From: RDYZ01 sp964518905 | Lineage (GTDB): Bacteria > Cyanobacteriota > Cyanobacteriia > Cyanobacteriales > Geitlerinemataceae | Reading direction: 5' to 3' | Assembly (NCBI GenBank): GCA_964518905.1 | Contig: CAZFJL010000012.1 | Coordinates: 1 to 64,000 of the forward strand | DNA length: 64,000 bases | Shown: positions 1 to 8,700 of the stretch, piece by piece | Numbering within the stretch: position 1 is the first letter of the stretch | Layout: the number at the start of each line of letters is the position of its first letter | Notes under the pieces: model-generated | Told to the model about the DNA's origin: nothing | Databases searched by the model: none | Seen by the model: only the letters and a program-made list of their open reading frames with translations | Position numbers and translations under genes: made by a program

Positions 1-751
1 AATATATCCACTACTCACTCAATCGTCAACCCCCTTTTGGGAAAAAATTGGGATTAGAGTGGCATAGATTTTGAAAGCCCTTCTATATAAAGGTTTGGTG
101 GATTTGAGGAGGGAAGTATTTTCTGGGTTTGGACTGTATGGAGTGGAGGGATGCGAGGGTGGGCATAAGTTGTGTGGTTTTTGTGAAAGCTGAATGGATC
201 GCGCCAAGTGCTGCGAATGTGTGCGACAGCCTCGTATCACCAGAGGAAGCGCTGCGCTCATGCCCGATCGGCACGGGTTAGGAGGAGACCTCAGTCTTTT
301 CTCTGGGATAGGCTCAGGCAAGTCGATACCTTCCGTTCTACCGGCTCTACATATCCCATCTAAAAGAGATCACTAATTTGGTGGATTTTGGCAGTTCAGG
401 GCTGAATTTCTGTGGGTCGCTCTTAAGCCTCAAGTTTCGCTTGGTTTGTCGATGACTATTGATACGACCATAACTACTGTAAGCCCGTTGTTGATGGGCT
501 ACATCGTTGACTCAGTAAGGTGTTCGCTGACAGGATCTATGTCTCCTACGTGCTGGTACAGACTTTTTGTCTTCTGCTATCCTCAATCTCAACTAACCTT
601 AGGGGCTGGTGTAGTTTGGAGCCAGGGATACGTTTGCTCGGCTCTTAATGTTCGGTTTGCTAGCCGATCGCTGCGAGATGAGGGTAAGCTAGACACGAAA
701 TCTCAGTCAGCCGGGTAGCTCAATCCCGCCAACGCTTTTAAGGAGTTTGTT
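1..751. other. Leading non-coding stretch, no gene recognised
   Basis: No open frame here has a recognisable protein, a good ribosome site or cyanobacterial codon habits. The possible frames at 446-718 (+) and 19-321 (-) have unusual, Cys/Ser-rich composition and no family resemblance. A small hairpin (AGCCC...GGGCT) lies at 482-499. The last 100 bases hold the leader of the response-regulator gene. A non-coding RNA cannot be excluded, but I see no known signature such as tmRNA, RNase P RNA or a tRNA T-arm. Confidence 0.5.
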
Positions 752-1297
752 GTGGCAAGTCACAAAATTTTGGTCATCGACGATAGCCGAGTGATCCAGA
801 AAACCGTAAAAAGCATGCTTCCTCCCGGTAACTTTGACGTAGTTGAAGCTAAAGATGGGGAAGAGGGGTTTAATAAGATTCGATCGGAGAAACCCAGTTT
901 AATCATGCTTGACTTTCTACTGCCGAAGAAAAGCGGCTGGGAAGTCTTTCAAGAAATTCAGGCAAGCCCCGATCTGATTAAGATTCCGCTCGTTCTGATG
1001 TCCGGTCGCCGCGAAGAAGTCACGGAAAAAATCCCCGAGCCGTTCGAGTTCTTTGAGTTCATCGAAAAGCCGTTTGAGAAAAAACAGCTCATTGGTGCGA
1101 TTAAAACGGCAATGGCCAAGGCGAAAAAACCGCGTCAAGCCGGAGCGCCTGCACCTGCGAAGGCGGCAACAGCATCAAGTTCTGGAGGTGGTGGTGATGC
1201 ACTCACTGCTCGTGTTGCCACGCTTGAAGCTGAGGTCAAAGCACTCAAGAAACAGAACCATCAGATCTTGACGTTTATTAAGCAAAAGCTGAAGTAA
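752..1297 (+). CDS. Response regulator, receiver domain plus C-terminal coiled coil
   Basis: This is a single-domain CheY-like receiver. The acidic pocket is D10-D11, the phosphoacceptor is D54 in the strand LIMLDF, the switch residue is S84 and the conserved lysine is K106 in EKPF. After the receiver (about 1-125) come an Ala/Pro/Ser/Gly linker (130-150) and a short Leu/Lys/Gln coiled coil (152-181). There is no DNA-binding domain. Output is therefore probably by protein contact, with the coiled coil giving oligomers or a partner site. The GTG start at 752 is chosen because AGGAG lies at 741-745. No histidine kinase is adjacent, so the partner is unknown. A rho-independent terminator follows at 1383-1427, so the gene is likely monocistronic. 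Confidence 0.9.
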   Translation: MASHKILVIDDSRVIQKTVKSMLPPGNFDVVEAKDGEEGFNKIRSEKPSLIMLDFLLPKKSGWEVFQEIQASPDLIKIPLVLMSGRREEVTEKIPEPFEFFEFIEKPFEKKQLIGAIKTAMAKAKKPRQAGAPAPAKAATASSSGGGGDALTARVATLEAEVKALKKQNHQILTFIKQKLK

Positions 1298-1382
1298 ACC
1301 ATGGTGATATTCGGCTCGCTCCTCAAACACTGAGGTTGAACAGAGACGGTATGAGTCGCCGAAACGAAGGTCAGGTAGAAGG

Positions 1383-1427
1383 AGCTGGAGATACTCGCGA
1401 GGGTCTCTCTAGCTTTTTCTATTTTTT
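1383..1427 (+). terminator. Rho-independent terminator of the response-regulator gene
   Basis: Arms beginning AGCTGGAGA at 1383 and ending TCTCTCTAGCT at 1414 pair over about 14 positions with one mismatch and wobble pairs. They are followed directly by TTTTTC and TATTTTTT. The hairpin sits inside a possible small frame (1336-1524), which argues against that frame being a gene. Confidence 0.75.
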
Positions 1428-1625
1428 AGCTCGGTCATCTGGGAAAATTCATCCCGATGTTCTACTTTTTGGGCCTGTTGCAGCACAGGCTGATTGGGTT
1501 AGAACAAGATGGCAACTACCGTAGCGACAACTTTTAGCCGACGAGAAGCGGGAAGACCAGAGATCTTAGCTACGAATGTCCTAACTCAAGTCAAAGGCTA
1601 CAAATCAGCACAATTATCAAAAAAT

Positions 1626-1655
1626 AATGAAATAAAAAAGTCGCATAAAGCGACT
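1626..1655 (-). terminator. Rho-independent terminator of cysC
   Basis: A perfect six-base stem, AGTCGC (1639-1644) and GCGACT (1650-1655), has a five-base loop. On the minus strand it is followed by TTTTTTATTTCA. It lies about 90 bases beyond the cysC stop codon. Confidence 0.7.
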
Positions 1656-1746
1656 CAAATAATACTGCCCTAGATTTGACTTGAGACAGGAGAAGCTGTT
1701 GGTCTTTTACTTCTGTCCATCATTCACACCAGTTGACTTATAGACC

Positions 1747-2283
1747 TTATTCGTCTTCTAGGTAACCCAGTTTTTTCAGCGAATCGATGACTTTGTTGAC
1801 GCTTTCCTCGTGAGATTCAAGGTCTGTGCGACACTCGATTTCCGGGTTCTCCGGTTCCTCATAGGGATCGCTGACACCTGTAAACTGTGGAATTTCTCCC
1901 GATCGCGCTTTCTTGTAGAGACCTTTCACGTCACGGTCTTCACAAACATTCAGCGGCGCGTTGACAAACACTTCAACAAAGTCCCCAATTCGAGCACGAA
2001 CCTCGTCCCGAATATTGCGATATGGCGAAATCGCGGAAACGAGAACGATGACGCCGTTACGCGTCAGCAGATGCGAGACAAAACCAATGCGACGAACGTT
2101 TTCATCGCGGTCTTCTTTACTAAAACCAAGTCCTTTGGTTAGGTTTGTACGGACGATATCACCATCAAGAATTTCTAGCTTGCAGCCCGCATCCACCAGG
2201 CGCTTCGAGACCGCTTGGCTGATCGTTGTCTTCCCTGCTCCACTCAAACCCGTAAACCAGACTGTCACACCGCGTTGTTTCAC
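1747..2283 (-). CDS. cysC: Adenylylsulfate (APS) kinase
   Basis: It phosphorylates adenosine 5'-phosphosulfate to PAPS in assimilatory sulfate activation, using ATP. The 178-residue length is normal for a stand-alone CysC. The P-loop GLSGAGKTT is at 12-20. The DGD segment near 41, the DRDENVRRIGFV segment that binds APS, and the FVNAPL strand are all present. The GTG start at 2283 has a GGGAG ribosome site six bases upstream. No other sulfate-assimilation gene is adjacent, so it appears monocistronic, with its terminator at about 1626-1655. Confidence 0.95.
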   Translation of the reverse strand: MKQRGVTVWFTGLSGAGKTTISQAVSKRLVDAGCKLEILDGDIVRTNLTKGLGFSKEDRDENVRRIGFVSHLLTRNGVIVLVSAISPYRNIRDEVRARIGDFVEVFVNAPLNVCEDRDVKGLYKKARSGEIPQFTGVSDPYEEPENPEIECRTDLESHEESVNKVIDSLKKLGYLEDE

Positions 2284-2729
2284 GATTACTCCCTATCAAA
2301 GAACATCAAAAATAACTAATGAATTAGTCAGTCACCAGCACTAGACAGTGCAACTGACCAAAGCGCTGTCAATTCTAAAACAATACCGCGCCTAGCTTAC
2401 AAAAATCGGATTGATAAATTGAATACTCTTTCAAGCAGAATCCATTCTGGATATTATCTCTCCGACAATCCTCCTGCGGATATTAATTCAGGTTATGGCA
2501 GTGGTGACCGGAGCGGCACAGTCGATCGCTATCTTTGACGCCCGATCAAGTTTATAGAGATCGGCAGAATTCAGCTCGCGGGCAATTATCGAGAATAGTA
2601 ACAACGGACTAACGACAATTGTAGGGGGCGAGCCAGAAACACGACTAGCTGTATTACGCAGGCTGTCAAAATGGCTAGATATCTAGAGATCAGAGTAGAT
2701 CGGAGACAAATCTAAAATCTCATATGACA
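2284..2729. other. Intergenic region with no gene seen
   Basis: A non-coding stretch of about 450 bases between the cysC start and the stop of the zinc-ribbon gene. It should hold the cysC promoter (minus strand), but I cannot point to a convincing -10/-35 pair. I see no repeat, tRNA or small gene. Confidence 0.5.
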
Positions 2730-2933
2730 CTAGGAGCATGTAACGTTTTGTTTTAATGTGTGTGCAGAGATACCGGGAGAATAAGCCTCGATAACCCGAC
2801 CAGTGTCAGAACTGAGAATGAGCAAATAGTCACAAGAAGAGCACTGTGTCCGCACAATGTGGCTATCTCGGATGAAAATTCGCTGCGCTTTACGGCCACA
2901 ATTTGGGCATGCAACTTGATACTGGCAATTCAT
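2730..2933 (-). CDS. Small zinc-ribbon protein, conserved cyanobacterial type
   Basis: A 67-residue protein with two zinc-knuckle pairs, CPNC near residue 9 and CSSC near 32, a four-cysteine zinc ribbon. The segment after the second pair, with SCDYL and GRVIEAYSPGI, resembles small cyanobacterial proteins often annotated as PriA-like or hypothetical. The function is unknown; nucleic-acid or protein binding is the usual role of such ribbons, which is inference only. The ATG at 2933 has AGGA about nine bases upstream. It stands alone between two long non-coding regions. Confidence 0.7.
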   Translation of the reverse strand: MNCQYQVACPNCGRKAQRIFIRDSHIVRTQCSSCDYLLILSSDTGRVIEAYSPGISAHTLKQNVTCS

Positions 2934-3640
2934 ATTTTTTGCTTCCTAGCATAAATGGCATTTGATATTTATAAAATCTCCGTATCACCCAAATAATTTA
3001 TCAAGGTAGAAGGCACTTTTCTCGTAATCATAATTATGTTTAAATTGCGATTAAAAAAGCACTGCCCTACAGAGACAAAGAACAGGAAATCCTTACAAGG
3101 TAAGAATCGAAGTCTCCTTTATCCTAATTCACTTTATAAGATAGATTGATTACTTAAGATTTACGATAGATTTCAGGGCTATTTTTTTTTGGGAAAAAAT
3201 CACTGACATTCTCCGATCCCCGTACAGATCTGAATTCTGAAGTAGACAGCGCCTCTTCTATATCCAGCTCAACGCCTGCTGACGCAGCACTGAGATGGCT
3301 GATGTCAGGATTTAGGGCTGCAAAAAAATGGGGATCACAAACCAGAAAATAATCATAATTATTTTGAAACGCCAAGCACGAGCTTAATGAATTTATGTAA
3401 AGTAAATTCTATAAATGCTAAAAAGCAGTGATTTATACAGATTTTATGGATGACTTGGCAAAAAAAACTGCGCGTGAGATGAAATTGACTGCCCATTTTC
3501 CTTGCATCGATGGAAATGGTCATTCAATCCGAGGGTTATTGTTTTTGTTTTTTTTTGGTGCAGAAATGTAGTGGAGATCGATAGACTTGGGATACCGCAA
3601 CTGAGCATCGGTGTTGCAAGGTTTCTGAGGTAGTGACAGT
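2934..3640. other. Long AT-rich intergenic region
   Basis: About 700 bases, clearly richer in A+T than the flanking genes, with several T-runs (for example 3183-3190 and 3548-3555). A frame at 3154-3375 on the minus strand would encode 73 residues. It has a TTG start with no ribosome site and no recognisable motif, so I do not call it a gene. The CbiX promoter must lie near the right end. Confidence 0.45.
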
Positions 3641-4471
3641 TTGTTGAATCTGACGACGGCATATCTGCTTGTGTCCCATGGCAGTCGAGACCCACGCCCC
3701 CAAGCGGCGATCGCGGCCTTGGCTGATCGTTTATCAGAAGCTTTGGCCTGCCCTGTGGGCTGGGCAATTTTGGAATTCGGTCAGGCATCCCTCGCGGTAC
3801 AAATCCAACAGTTTGCCTATGCGCAGCGGGTCGAGCGGATTTACATCGTGCCGCTGTTTCTGTCGTCGGGTGTTCATGTTTGTGATGATATTCCGGAGCA
3901 AATTGCGATCGCGCGATCGGGTTTATCGCAGGGGATTGCGCCACCGGATGTTAGATTGACGCCCTTTCGGCGAGCGGACTCATCGCCGGGACTTGTTACT
4001 CTGCCCCACCTGGGTAACGCGATCGATTTCGCCCGTTCAGCTTGCGATCGGATGCGGCAATATCCTGAGATCGATGCCTGGATTACGATCGCTCACGGTA
4101 GCCGACGGATTGGTGGCAATGCCGAAATCGAAGCGATCGCGACGCGTATCCAACGCGAAATGACCTGCCCCTATCGCGTCGCCTATTGGTCAAGAGAGGG
4201 TCAACTGGTCGAACAAATCCAGGAGTTGCTCGCGCTAGGTCATCGAACGATTGGCCTACTCCCTCATTTCTTATTTCCGGGCAAGCTGACCGATGCGATC
4301 GGCACGACGATTCAGGCGATCGCGCAACAATCTCCAGAGGCTACGTTTGTCTGTCTGAATACCTGGGGTGAGGCGAATGAGTGGACGCAGAGCTTGGTCG
4401 ATTGGCTCATGGAGGCAACCCAGTCGGAGCCGTCTGCTCCTTATCGTCCCAGTCAAATTACAACGACTTAA
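3641..4471 (+). CDS. Sirohydrochlorin chelatase, two-domain CbiX/SirB type
   Basis: It inserts a metal (Fe2+ for siroheme, or Co2+ in cobalamin synthesis) into sirohydrochlorin. Two homologous halves are visible. The first has HGSRDPR near residue 13 and a PLFLSSGVH strand. The second has HGSRRIGGN near 151 and a LLPHFLFPGKL strand. The metal-binding histidines are thus kept in both halves. The 276-residue length fits the duplicated long form. Translation starts at a TTG (3641), with GAGG ten bases upstream. In cyanobacteria siroheme serves nitrite and sulfite reductases; iron as substrate is inferred, not seen. The following gene at 4512 is on the same strand, 40 bases away. Confidence 0.85.
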   Translation: MLNLTTAYLLVSHGSRDPRPQAAIAALADRLSEALACPVGWAILEFGQASLAVQIQQFAYAQRVERIYIVPLFLSSGVHVCDDIPEQIAIARSGLSQGIAPPDVRLTPFRRADSSPGLVTLPHLGNAIDFARSACDRMRQYPEIDAWITIAHGSRRIGGNAEIEAIATRIQREMTCPYRVAYWSREGQLVEQIQELLALGHRTIGLLPHFLFPGKLTDAIGTTIQAIAQQSPEATFVCLNTWGEANEWTQSLVDWLMEATQSEPSAPYRPSQITTT

Positions 4472-4511
4472 ATAGCCTTAGCGTCTTGCAGATCCTTAGC
4501 CTTTAACACTG

Positions 4512-4961
4512 ATGCGAAGTTCTGATTCTGAATCCGGCTCTAAGACAGATGATGCCTTAGCTCGATCTCCGATCGTGGCTTCAGCGGAGCCGAAGCTGAC
4601 CCCACAACGAGAGCCAAAGCCAAGTTGGGTCGCGATGCTTTCGACTCGCCCACTATGGCAGATTGTTCTGGGTTTAGGGGTTGGGGCAGTTGGTCTAACC
4701 GGTGTTGCGATCGGGCTATTCACGCTGTCGGGACTAGCGCTGCAAGGACTCGGTCGCGCCGTCGCAGGGTTGGTGGCTGGGATAATTGTGCTTGTCCTGT
4801 TTGGATCTATACCGGCTGCATTGACCGTTTTCACGATTCAAACTCACGCCGTCACACAACAGCAGGGCGTGAATTCGGCAACGGCAAGATTGGCGCTGGG
4901 AGCGGCGATCGCGATCGGTATCGCGATCGGTGTTTGTAGTCGGCTGTTGTTAGCGGGTTAA
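4512..4961 (+). CDS. Hypothetical membrane protein with three predicted helices
   Basis: I do not recognise a family. The first 45 residues are polar, rich in Ser, Asp, Pro and Glu. They are followed by three hydrophobic Gly/Ala/Leu-rich segments at about 50-75, 79-108 and 125-147, so it should sit in a membrane with a cytosolic tail. It begins 40 bases after the CbiX-family gene on the same strand and may be co-transcribed with it. Nothing in the sequence links it to tetrapyrrole metabolism. Confidence 0.65.
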   Translation: MRSSDSESGSKTDDALARSPIVASAEPKLTPQREPKPSWVAMLSTRPLWQIVLGLGVGAVGLTGVAIGLFTLSGLALQGLGRAVAGLVAGIIVLVLFGSIPAALTVFTIQTHAVTQQQGVNSATARLALGAAIAIGIAIGVCSRLLLAG

Positions 4962-5005
4962 TGGGTCATCATCATGATCGCCACGACGAACAACGAGCTA
5001 ACTGG

Positions 5006-6097
5006 CTAAACAATTGACGCCACGTCAATCCACGCTCCATCCGCATTAACCGATCGCGAAATCGCCAGCAAGACCCGCACCAGTTCAGCGCCGATCGTGC
5101 CTGAGGAAATCTCCGAGGTGCGATCGGTGCGAATGCAATCTAAAAAGTGGGTGCAAACGTTACGCAGTGGCTCACCGGCTTCCAGCGGAATCGGCTCGAT
5201 CGCCTGATTCACCGGTTCCCAAAAACCTGACGGCTGCTGCTCCATCTGCCCGCGATGCAACGTCAGCGGCGACTCGACTAGTTCATCAAACACTAACGTG
5301 CCACGGCTACCGACCAAGGCGAGACGGCGCTGTTTATCCGGGTTAAACCAGGACAAATGCACCTGGATCGTCACGCCGCTGGGATACACGAGGCGCACAA
5401 AGCTGACATCCGCTAACCCGTCGGGGAACAGGTCGATCGGGGCGCTATCTGGGGTGGTTGGCTGTAGCCACGCTTGACCGATAGCGCTGAGACGTTGCGG
5501 TGTTTCCCCGAGCCAATGATTCAAAATACTGATGTCGTGGATGACCAAATCCCAGATCACATCCACATCGAGGCGTACTGGTGCGAGATGCACCCTCGCG
5601 GCGTATCCGTAACGCCGATCGCCGATCGCGCCTTCGCGAATCAGTTCCGCGCCGCGCTGTACCGCCGGGTTGAACAGATAGGTGTGGTCGATCAATAGCT
5701 GGCGTTGCTGCTGCTCTGCCAAATCGCAGAGATGACGGCATTCGCCGTAATCCAGGGTGAGGGGCTTTTCGCACATGACGTGATAGCCCCGATTGAGGGC
5801 ATCGACGATCGTGGCGTAGTGTGCGGTGGCTGGTGTGGCGATGACGATCGCATCGAGTCGATCGCGCTGATCCGTGAGATCCTCGCGATCGCAAAACGTA
5901 TCCCAGCTATCACAGCCGATCACCGTCTCATCCAAACCCACTTCCGTCATCACCGCCGATCGCCGCGACTGATCGGGATCAATCACCGCCAGGATCTGCG
6001 CGTCGGGGATCTGGTGAAAATTTCGGATGAGGTGACGACCCCAGCGGCCTGCACCAAGAATCGCGATCGCGATCGGGCTGTTTTTCGCAGATGCCAT
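5006..6097 (-). CDS. Gfo/Idh/MocA-family NAD(P)-dependent oxidoreductase
   Basis: A 363-residue sugar-dehydrogenase-type enzyme. The Rossmann motif AILGAGRWGRH lies near residue 11. The family signature EKP is present in CEKPLTLDYGE, followed by the C-terminal alpha/beta domain that binds the sugar-like substrate. A longer reading frame reaches 6178, but its extra 27 residues are translated from the dispersed repeat at 6104-6175. The ATG at 6097 is therefore preferred. It lies downstream of the sugar-nucleotide pyrophosphorylase gene in the same direction, suggesting a role in nucleotide-sugar or glycan metabolism. Substrate unknown. Confidence 0.85.
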   Translation of the reverse strand: MASAKNSPIAIAILGAGRWGRHLIRNFHQIPDAQILAVIDPDQSRRSAVMTEVGLDETVIGCDSWDTFCDREDLTDQRDRLDAIVIATPATAHYATIVDALNRGYHVMCEKPLTLDYGECRHLCDLAEQQQRQLLIDHTYLFNPAVQRGAELIREGAIGDRRYGYAARVHLAPVRLDVDVIWDLVIHDISILNHWLGETPQRLSAIGQAWLQPTTPDSAPIDLFPDGLADVSFVRLVYPSGVTIQVHLSWFNPDKQRRLALVGSRGTLVFDELVESPLTLHRGQMEQQPSGFWEPVNQAIEPIPLEAGEPLRNVCTHFLDCIRTDRTSEISSGTIGAELVRVLLAISRSVNADGAWIDVASIV

Positions 6098-6103
6098 AAA
6101 AAA

Positions 6104-6175
6104 GTAGGGTGGGCATTGCCCACCAAGATTCAGTAACGAGCTGAACAGGTTGGTGGTGGGCAATGCCCACCCTAC
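6104..6175. repeat. Dispersed palindromic repeat, GTAGGGTGGGC family, two-armed copy
   Basis: The arm GTAGGGTGGGCATTGCCCACC-type at 6104-6124 is repeated in inverted orientation at 6155-6175. Each arm is itself a near-perfect palindrome. Other copies in the window are 20410-20497, 22831-22902, 27388-27408 (one arm), 43869-43934 and 55835-55908. Here it separates two same-strand genes. Confidence 0.9.
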
Positions 6176-6190
6176 CAATGACGCTTGGGA

Positions 6191-7375
6191 TTAATCCCCA
6201 ATCAACGAATTACCATCACCGCCCAGCAGCTCGGCGATCGCCTGATGTTCCGCCGGGACGCGCGTCGGCGGATCTTGCCGCGCATCGGTGATCAGCCAGC
6301 CCAGCGCCGCCGCCTGCACGTCGATCGCGTTGCCCTTGCTATCGACACAATAGCGACCAAACACCAGCTTATCGACCAGCCGCACCCCGCGACCCAGGCG
6401 CGAATACTCAAAAATCACGCTATTATCCACCGTCGAATTGCCGCAAATACAACAGTTCGGACCGATCATACTCGGGCCGATAATCTTCGCCCCGTCCTCG
6501 ATCCGCGTCATTGCCCCGATATACACCGGCCCCGTGATATCCACCTTGTCCCAATTCACATCGACGTTAATCCCGGTATAAATCCCCGGTGCGACTTCCT
6601 TACCCGGAATCGATACGTTCTTCACGTCCCCGCGCAAGACACTACGCACCGCCCGCCAATAGTCCGGCACACGACCAATATCCACCCATTGGAAATCCAT
6701 CGCCAGCCCGTAAAACGGCGCGTCCATTTCCACCAGCTTCGGAAATAGATCGCTACCGATATCAAATTCTTGACCCGACGGGATGTAGTCGAAAATCTCC
6801 GGCTCGAAGATATAAATCCCGGTGTTGATCGTCGTGCTGAGGGCTTGATCGATCGCCGGTTTTTCCTGGAACGTTTTAATCCGTCCGTTCTCTTCGGTCA
6901 CGACGACGCCGTAGCTCGGCACTTCCTCGATCGGCACGGTCTTCATGATGATCGTGGCGATCGATCCTTTTTCCTTATGCCAGCGCACGGCTTCGGTCAG
7001 ATCGAGATCGATCAGCGCGTCACCACACAGCACCACAAACGTATCGTCAAAAAACGGCTTGAAATCCTGGATGCGTTTCATCCCGCCCGCTGAACCCAAG
7101 GCTTGACCTTCTAGCTCGCCCTCAGCGGTGATTTTGCCCTCAAAAGAATAGCCAATCTCGACACCGAAGCGTTGACCGTCCCGAAAATAATTTTCGATTT
7201 CGTGAGCGAGATGGCTAACGTTAACCATCACCTGCGTAAAGCTGTGTTGCCGCAGCAATTCCAGCAAAAATTCCATCACTGGCTTTTGCAGGATGGGAAT
7301 CATCGGTTTGGGGATGGTTTGGGTAATCGGGCGAACGCGAGTACCTTTACCCGCAGCCAAGATCATTGCTTTCAT
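6191..7375 (-). CDS. Sugar-phosphate nucleotidyltransferase (mannose-1-P guanylyltransferase-like)
   Basis: It makes an NDP-sugar from a sugar 1-phosphate and NTP. The nucleotidyltransferase domain (about 1-240) has the signature AAGKGTRVRP near 7, KPMIPI near 24, GSAGGM, the metal-binding Asp in CGDALID and the ITG/EKP-type sugar loop FQEKPAI. Residues 250-345 form a hexapeptide left-handed beta helix (VYIGAM, IIGPSMIGPNC). A short unusual C-terminal tail follows. The ATG at 7375 is the natural start. Cyanobacterial homologues of this layout are called mannose-1-phosphate guanylyltransferases, but glucose-1-phosphate specificity is possible. Confidence 0.85.
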   Translation of the reverse strand: MKAMILAAGKGTRVRPITQTIPKPMIPILQKPVMEFLLELLRQHSFTQVMVNVSHLAHEIENYFRDGQRFGVEIGYSFEGKITAEGELEGQALGSAGGMKRIQDFKPFFDDTFVVLCGDALIDLDLTEAVRWHKEKGSIATIIMKTVPIEEVPSYGVVVTEENGRIKTFQEKPAIDQALSTTINTGIYIFEPEIFDYIPSGQEFDIGSDLFPKLVEMDAPFYGLAMDFQWVDIGRVPDYWRAVRSVLRGDVKNVSIPGKEVAPGIYTGINVDVNWDKVDITGPVYIGAMTRIEDGAKIIGPSMIGPNCCICGNSTVDNSVIFEYSRLGRGVRLVDKLVFGRYCVDSKGNAIDVQAAALGWLITDARQDPPTRVPAEHQAIAELLGGDGNSLIGD

Positions 7376-7756
7376 AGTTTTTGGATGGGTTTTGCCCTTT
7401 CTAAGTCAGCCCGACTGTCCACAGGGAGACCTCACGGCGCAGCTTATACGATAACCCTTTGGTGAATCGTTACTCCGAGATGTCCTGTCCTATCATCAGC
7501 GTCTACAGCAGGCTGGAAATTGGTTAAGACGCTTGTGGCTCAAGCATTCCACTTGATTACTTACAAGCTAGAAACCTGGATTACGGAGTGTTATTGCATG
7601 TTCTAACGTTCTGTCCATTGGCGATCGGCAAGGATCGGAACACCATACTGACCCCGTTCAGGCTTCGTTGAAGTTCAGGTCAAACTCAGTTCAAGGCAAA
7701 CATTGAGTCAGTCCATTCGGCGACTGTAGATCGTTTAATTCACAGTTGTCCGTACC
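7376..7756. other. Upstream region of the nucleotidyltransferase gene
   Basis: About 380 non-coding bases between the stop of scpA and the start of the nucleotidyltransferase gene, both on the minus strand. It should hold the promoter of the latter. I see no hairpin with a T-run, no repeat and no small gene with a credible start. Confidence 0.45.
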
Positions 7757-8605
7757 TTACGAGGCGGAGACCTCTAGCGCCGGATCGATCGGTCGGAGTT
7801 TGATCTCGCCGTAAAATTCGGCCTGCTGCAATTCGACGCGGGACTGGGAGGCGAGCAGCAGTAACGCCCAGAATGTGCCGACATGGTGGTGCGCTGGAGA
7901 CGGTTCATGATCAGGGTCTGCTGCCGTGTCGTGCGCTTGGGTGACAGCGTTGGGCGACCAGGCGGCCACGAGACGATCGAAGTCGATCCAGGATTCGCCC
8001 TGGGAGAGTTGCGGCCAGTTTTCGGACAAAAAGAGGTCGATATCGTCGGCGGTTTCGGTCAGATTTTCCGAGTGGGCGAGCTGGCCGATCTGGCGGGCGG
8101 CCTGTTTGCTGCTTTGTTTGAGGCTGCGGGGCGATCGCGGACGCAGCGGCGTATCGGCCAGGGTTTTCTCCATGAGCTGGATCTGATGGATCATCTCTTG
8201 GAGGGTCACCGGGCGCTTGCGAGGCGGCGGCGCGACGGCGCGACGGCGTAGGGTTTTTTCGAGGTGCAACGGTAATGCATTGGGATCATCGCCGTGATCC
8301 CAATATTCGGGTTCGGGTTCGGGTGCGTCGGCATGGGACTCGGCTTCGACCAACGCATCGGCCTTGAGCAACAGCAGCATTGACGCGTAGAGAAAACCTT
8401 GACCCGATCGCGACAGATCCGCGCCATAAGGCGATCGCCCCGTGCCGCTGCTAGCCGCCTCTAGCTCCTCGGACGGAATCAGCGGGCGCAAGTGACGATC
8501 GATCGCCTCAATCACCTGCACATCCCAGGGATCGATCTCGCCGCGCTCGGCTAAATCGAGCAATAGCGCGATCGCATCCTGGGTTAACGATTTTTCCTCG
8601 CTCAA
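7757..8605 (-). CDS. scpA: Segregation and condensation protein A
   Basis: This is the kleisin subunit that bridges SMC and ScpB in the bacterial condensin complex. The N-terminal segment DAIALLLDLAERGEIDPWDV is the ScpA signature that contacts the SMC neck. The Arg-rich middle (EKTLRRRAVAPP) is a linker. The C-terminal winged-helix part ends with FWALLLLASQSRVELQQ, EFYGEI and LRPI. Cyanobacterial ScpA often carries an acidic linker like the one near residue 85-105. The TTG start at 8605 has GAGG nine bases upstream. scpB and smc are not in the window. Confidence 0.9.
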   Translation of the reverse strand: MSEEKSLTQDAIALLLDLAERGEIDPWDVQVIEAIDRHLRPLIPSEELEAASSGTGRSPYGADLSRSGQGFLYASMLLLLKADALVEAESHADAPEPEPEYWDHGDDPNALPLHLEKTLRRRAVAPPPRKRPVTLQEMIHQIQLMEKTLADTPLRPRSPRSLKQSSKQAARQIGQLAHSENLTETADDIDLFLSENWPQLSQGESWIDFDRLVAAWSPNAVTQAHDTAADPDHEPSPAHHHVGTFWALLLLASQSRVELQQAEFYGEIKLRPIDPALEVSAS

Positions 8606-8645
8606 GGCACAATCCTCGCTGACACCGACTTAATCTTCAGGCGGG

Positions 8646-8700
8646 CTAATTGCGGACAGGCTAATTTCAGACAGACTAATTTCAGACAGACTAATTGCCA
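8646..8700. repeat. 15-bp tandem repeat, 3.6 units
   Basis: Units beginning CTAATT recur at 8646, 8661, 8676 and 8691; the second and third (CTAATTTCAGACAGA) are identical. The last, partial unit contains the stop codon of the TPR gene (CTA at 8691-8693 on the plus strand), so the array lies directly at that gene's 3' end. Confidence 0.9.

Noticed and set aside
446..718. Possible 90-residue gene at the left end
   Set aside because: Composition is unlike this genome's proteins, there is no ribosome site and no recognisable motif.
1336..1524. Possible 62-residue gene after the response regulator
   Set aside because: It runs through a strong terminator hairpin with a T-run, and has no family resemblance.
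3154..3375. Possible 73-residue gene in an AT-rich gap
   Set aside because: TTG start without a ribosome site, no recognisable domain. Not impossible, but not supportable.
6098..6178. Longer start of the Gfo/Idh gene
   Set aside because: The extra 27 residues come from the dispersed repeat at 6104-6175 and have no counterpart in the family. The ATG at 6097 restores a normal N terminus.
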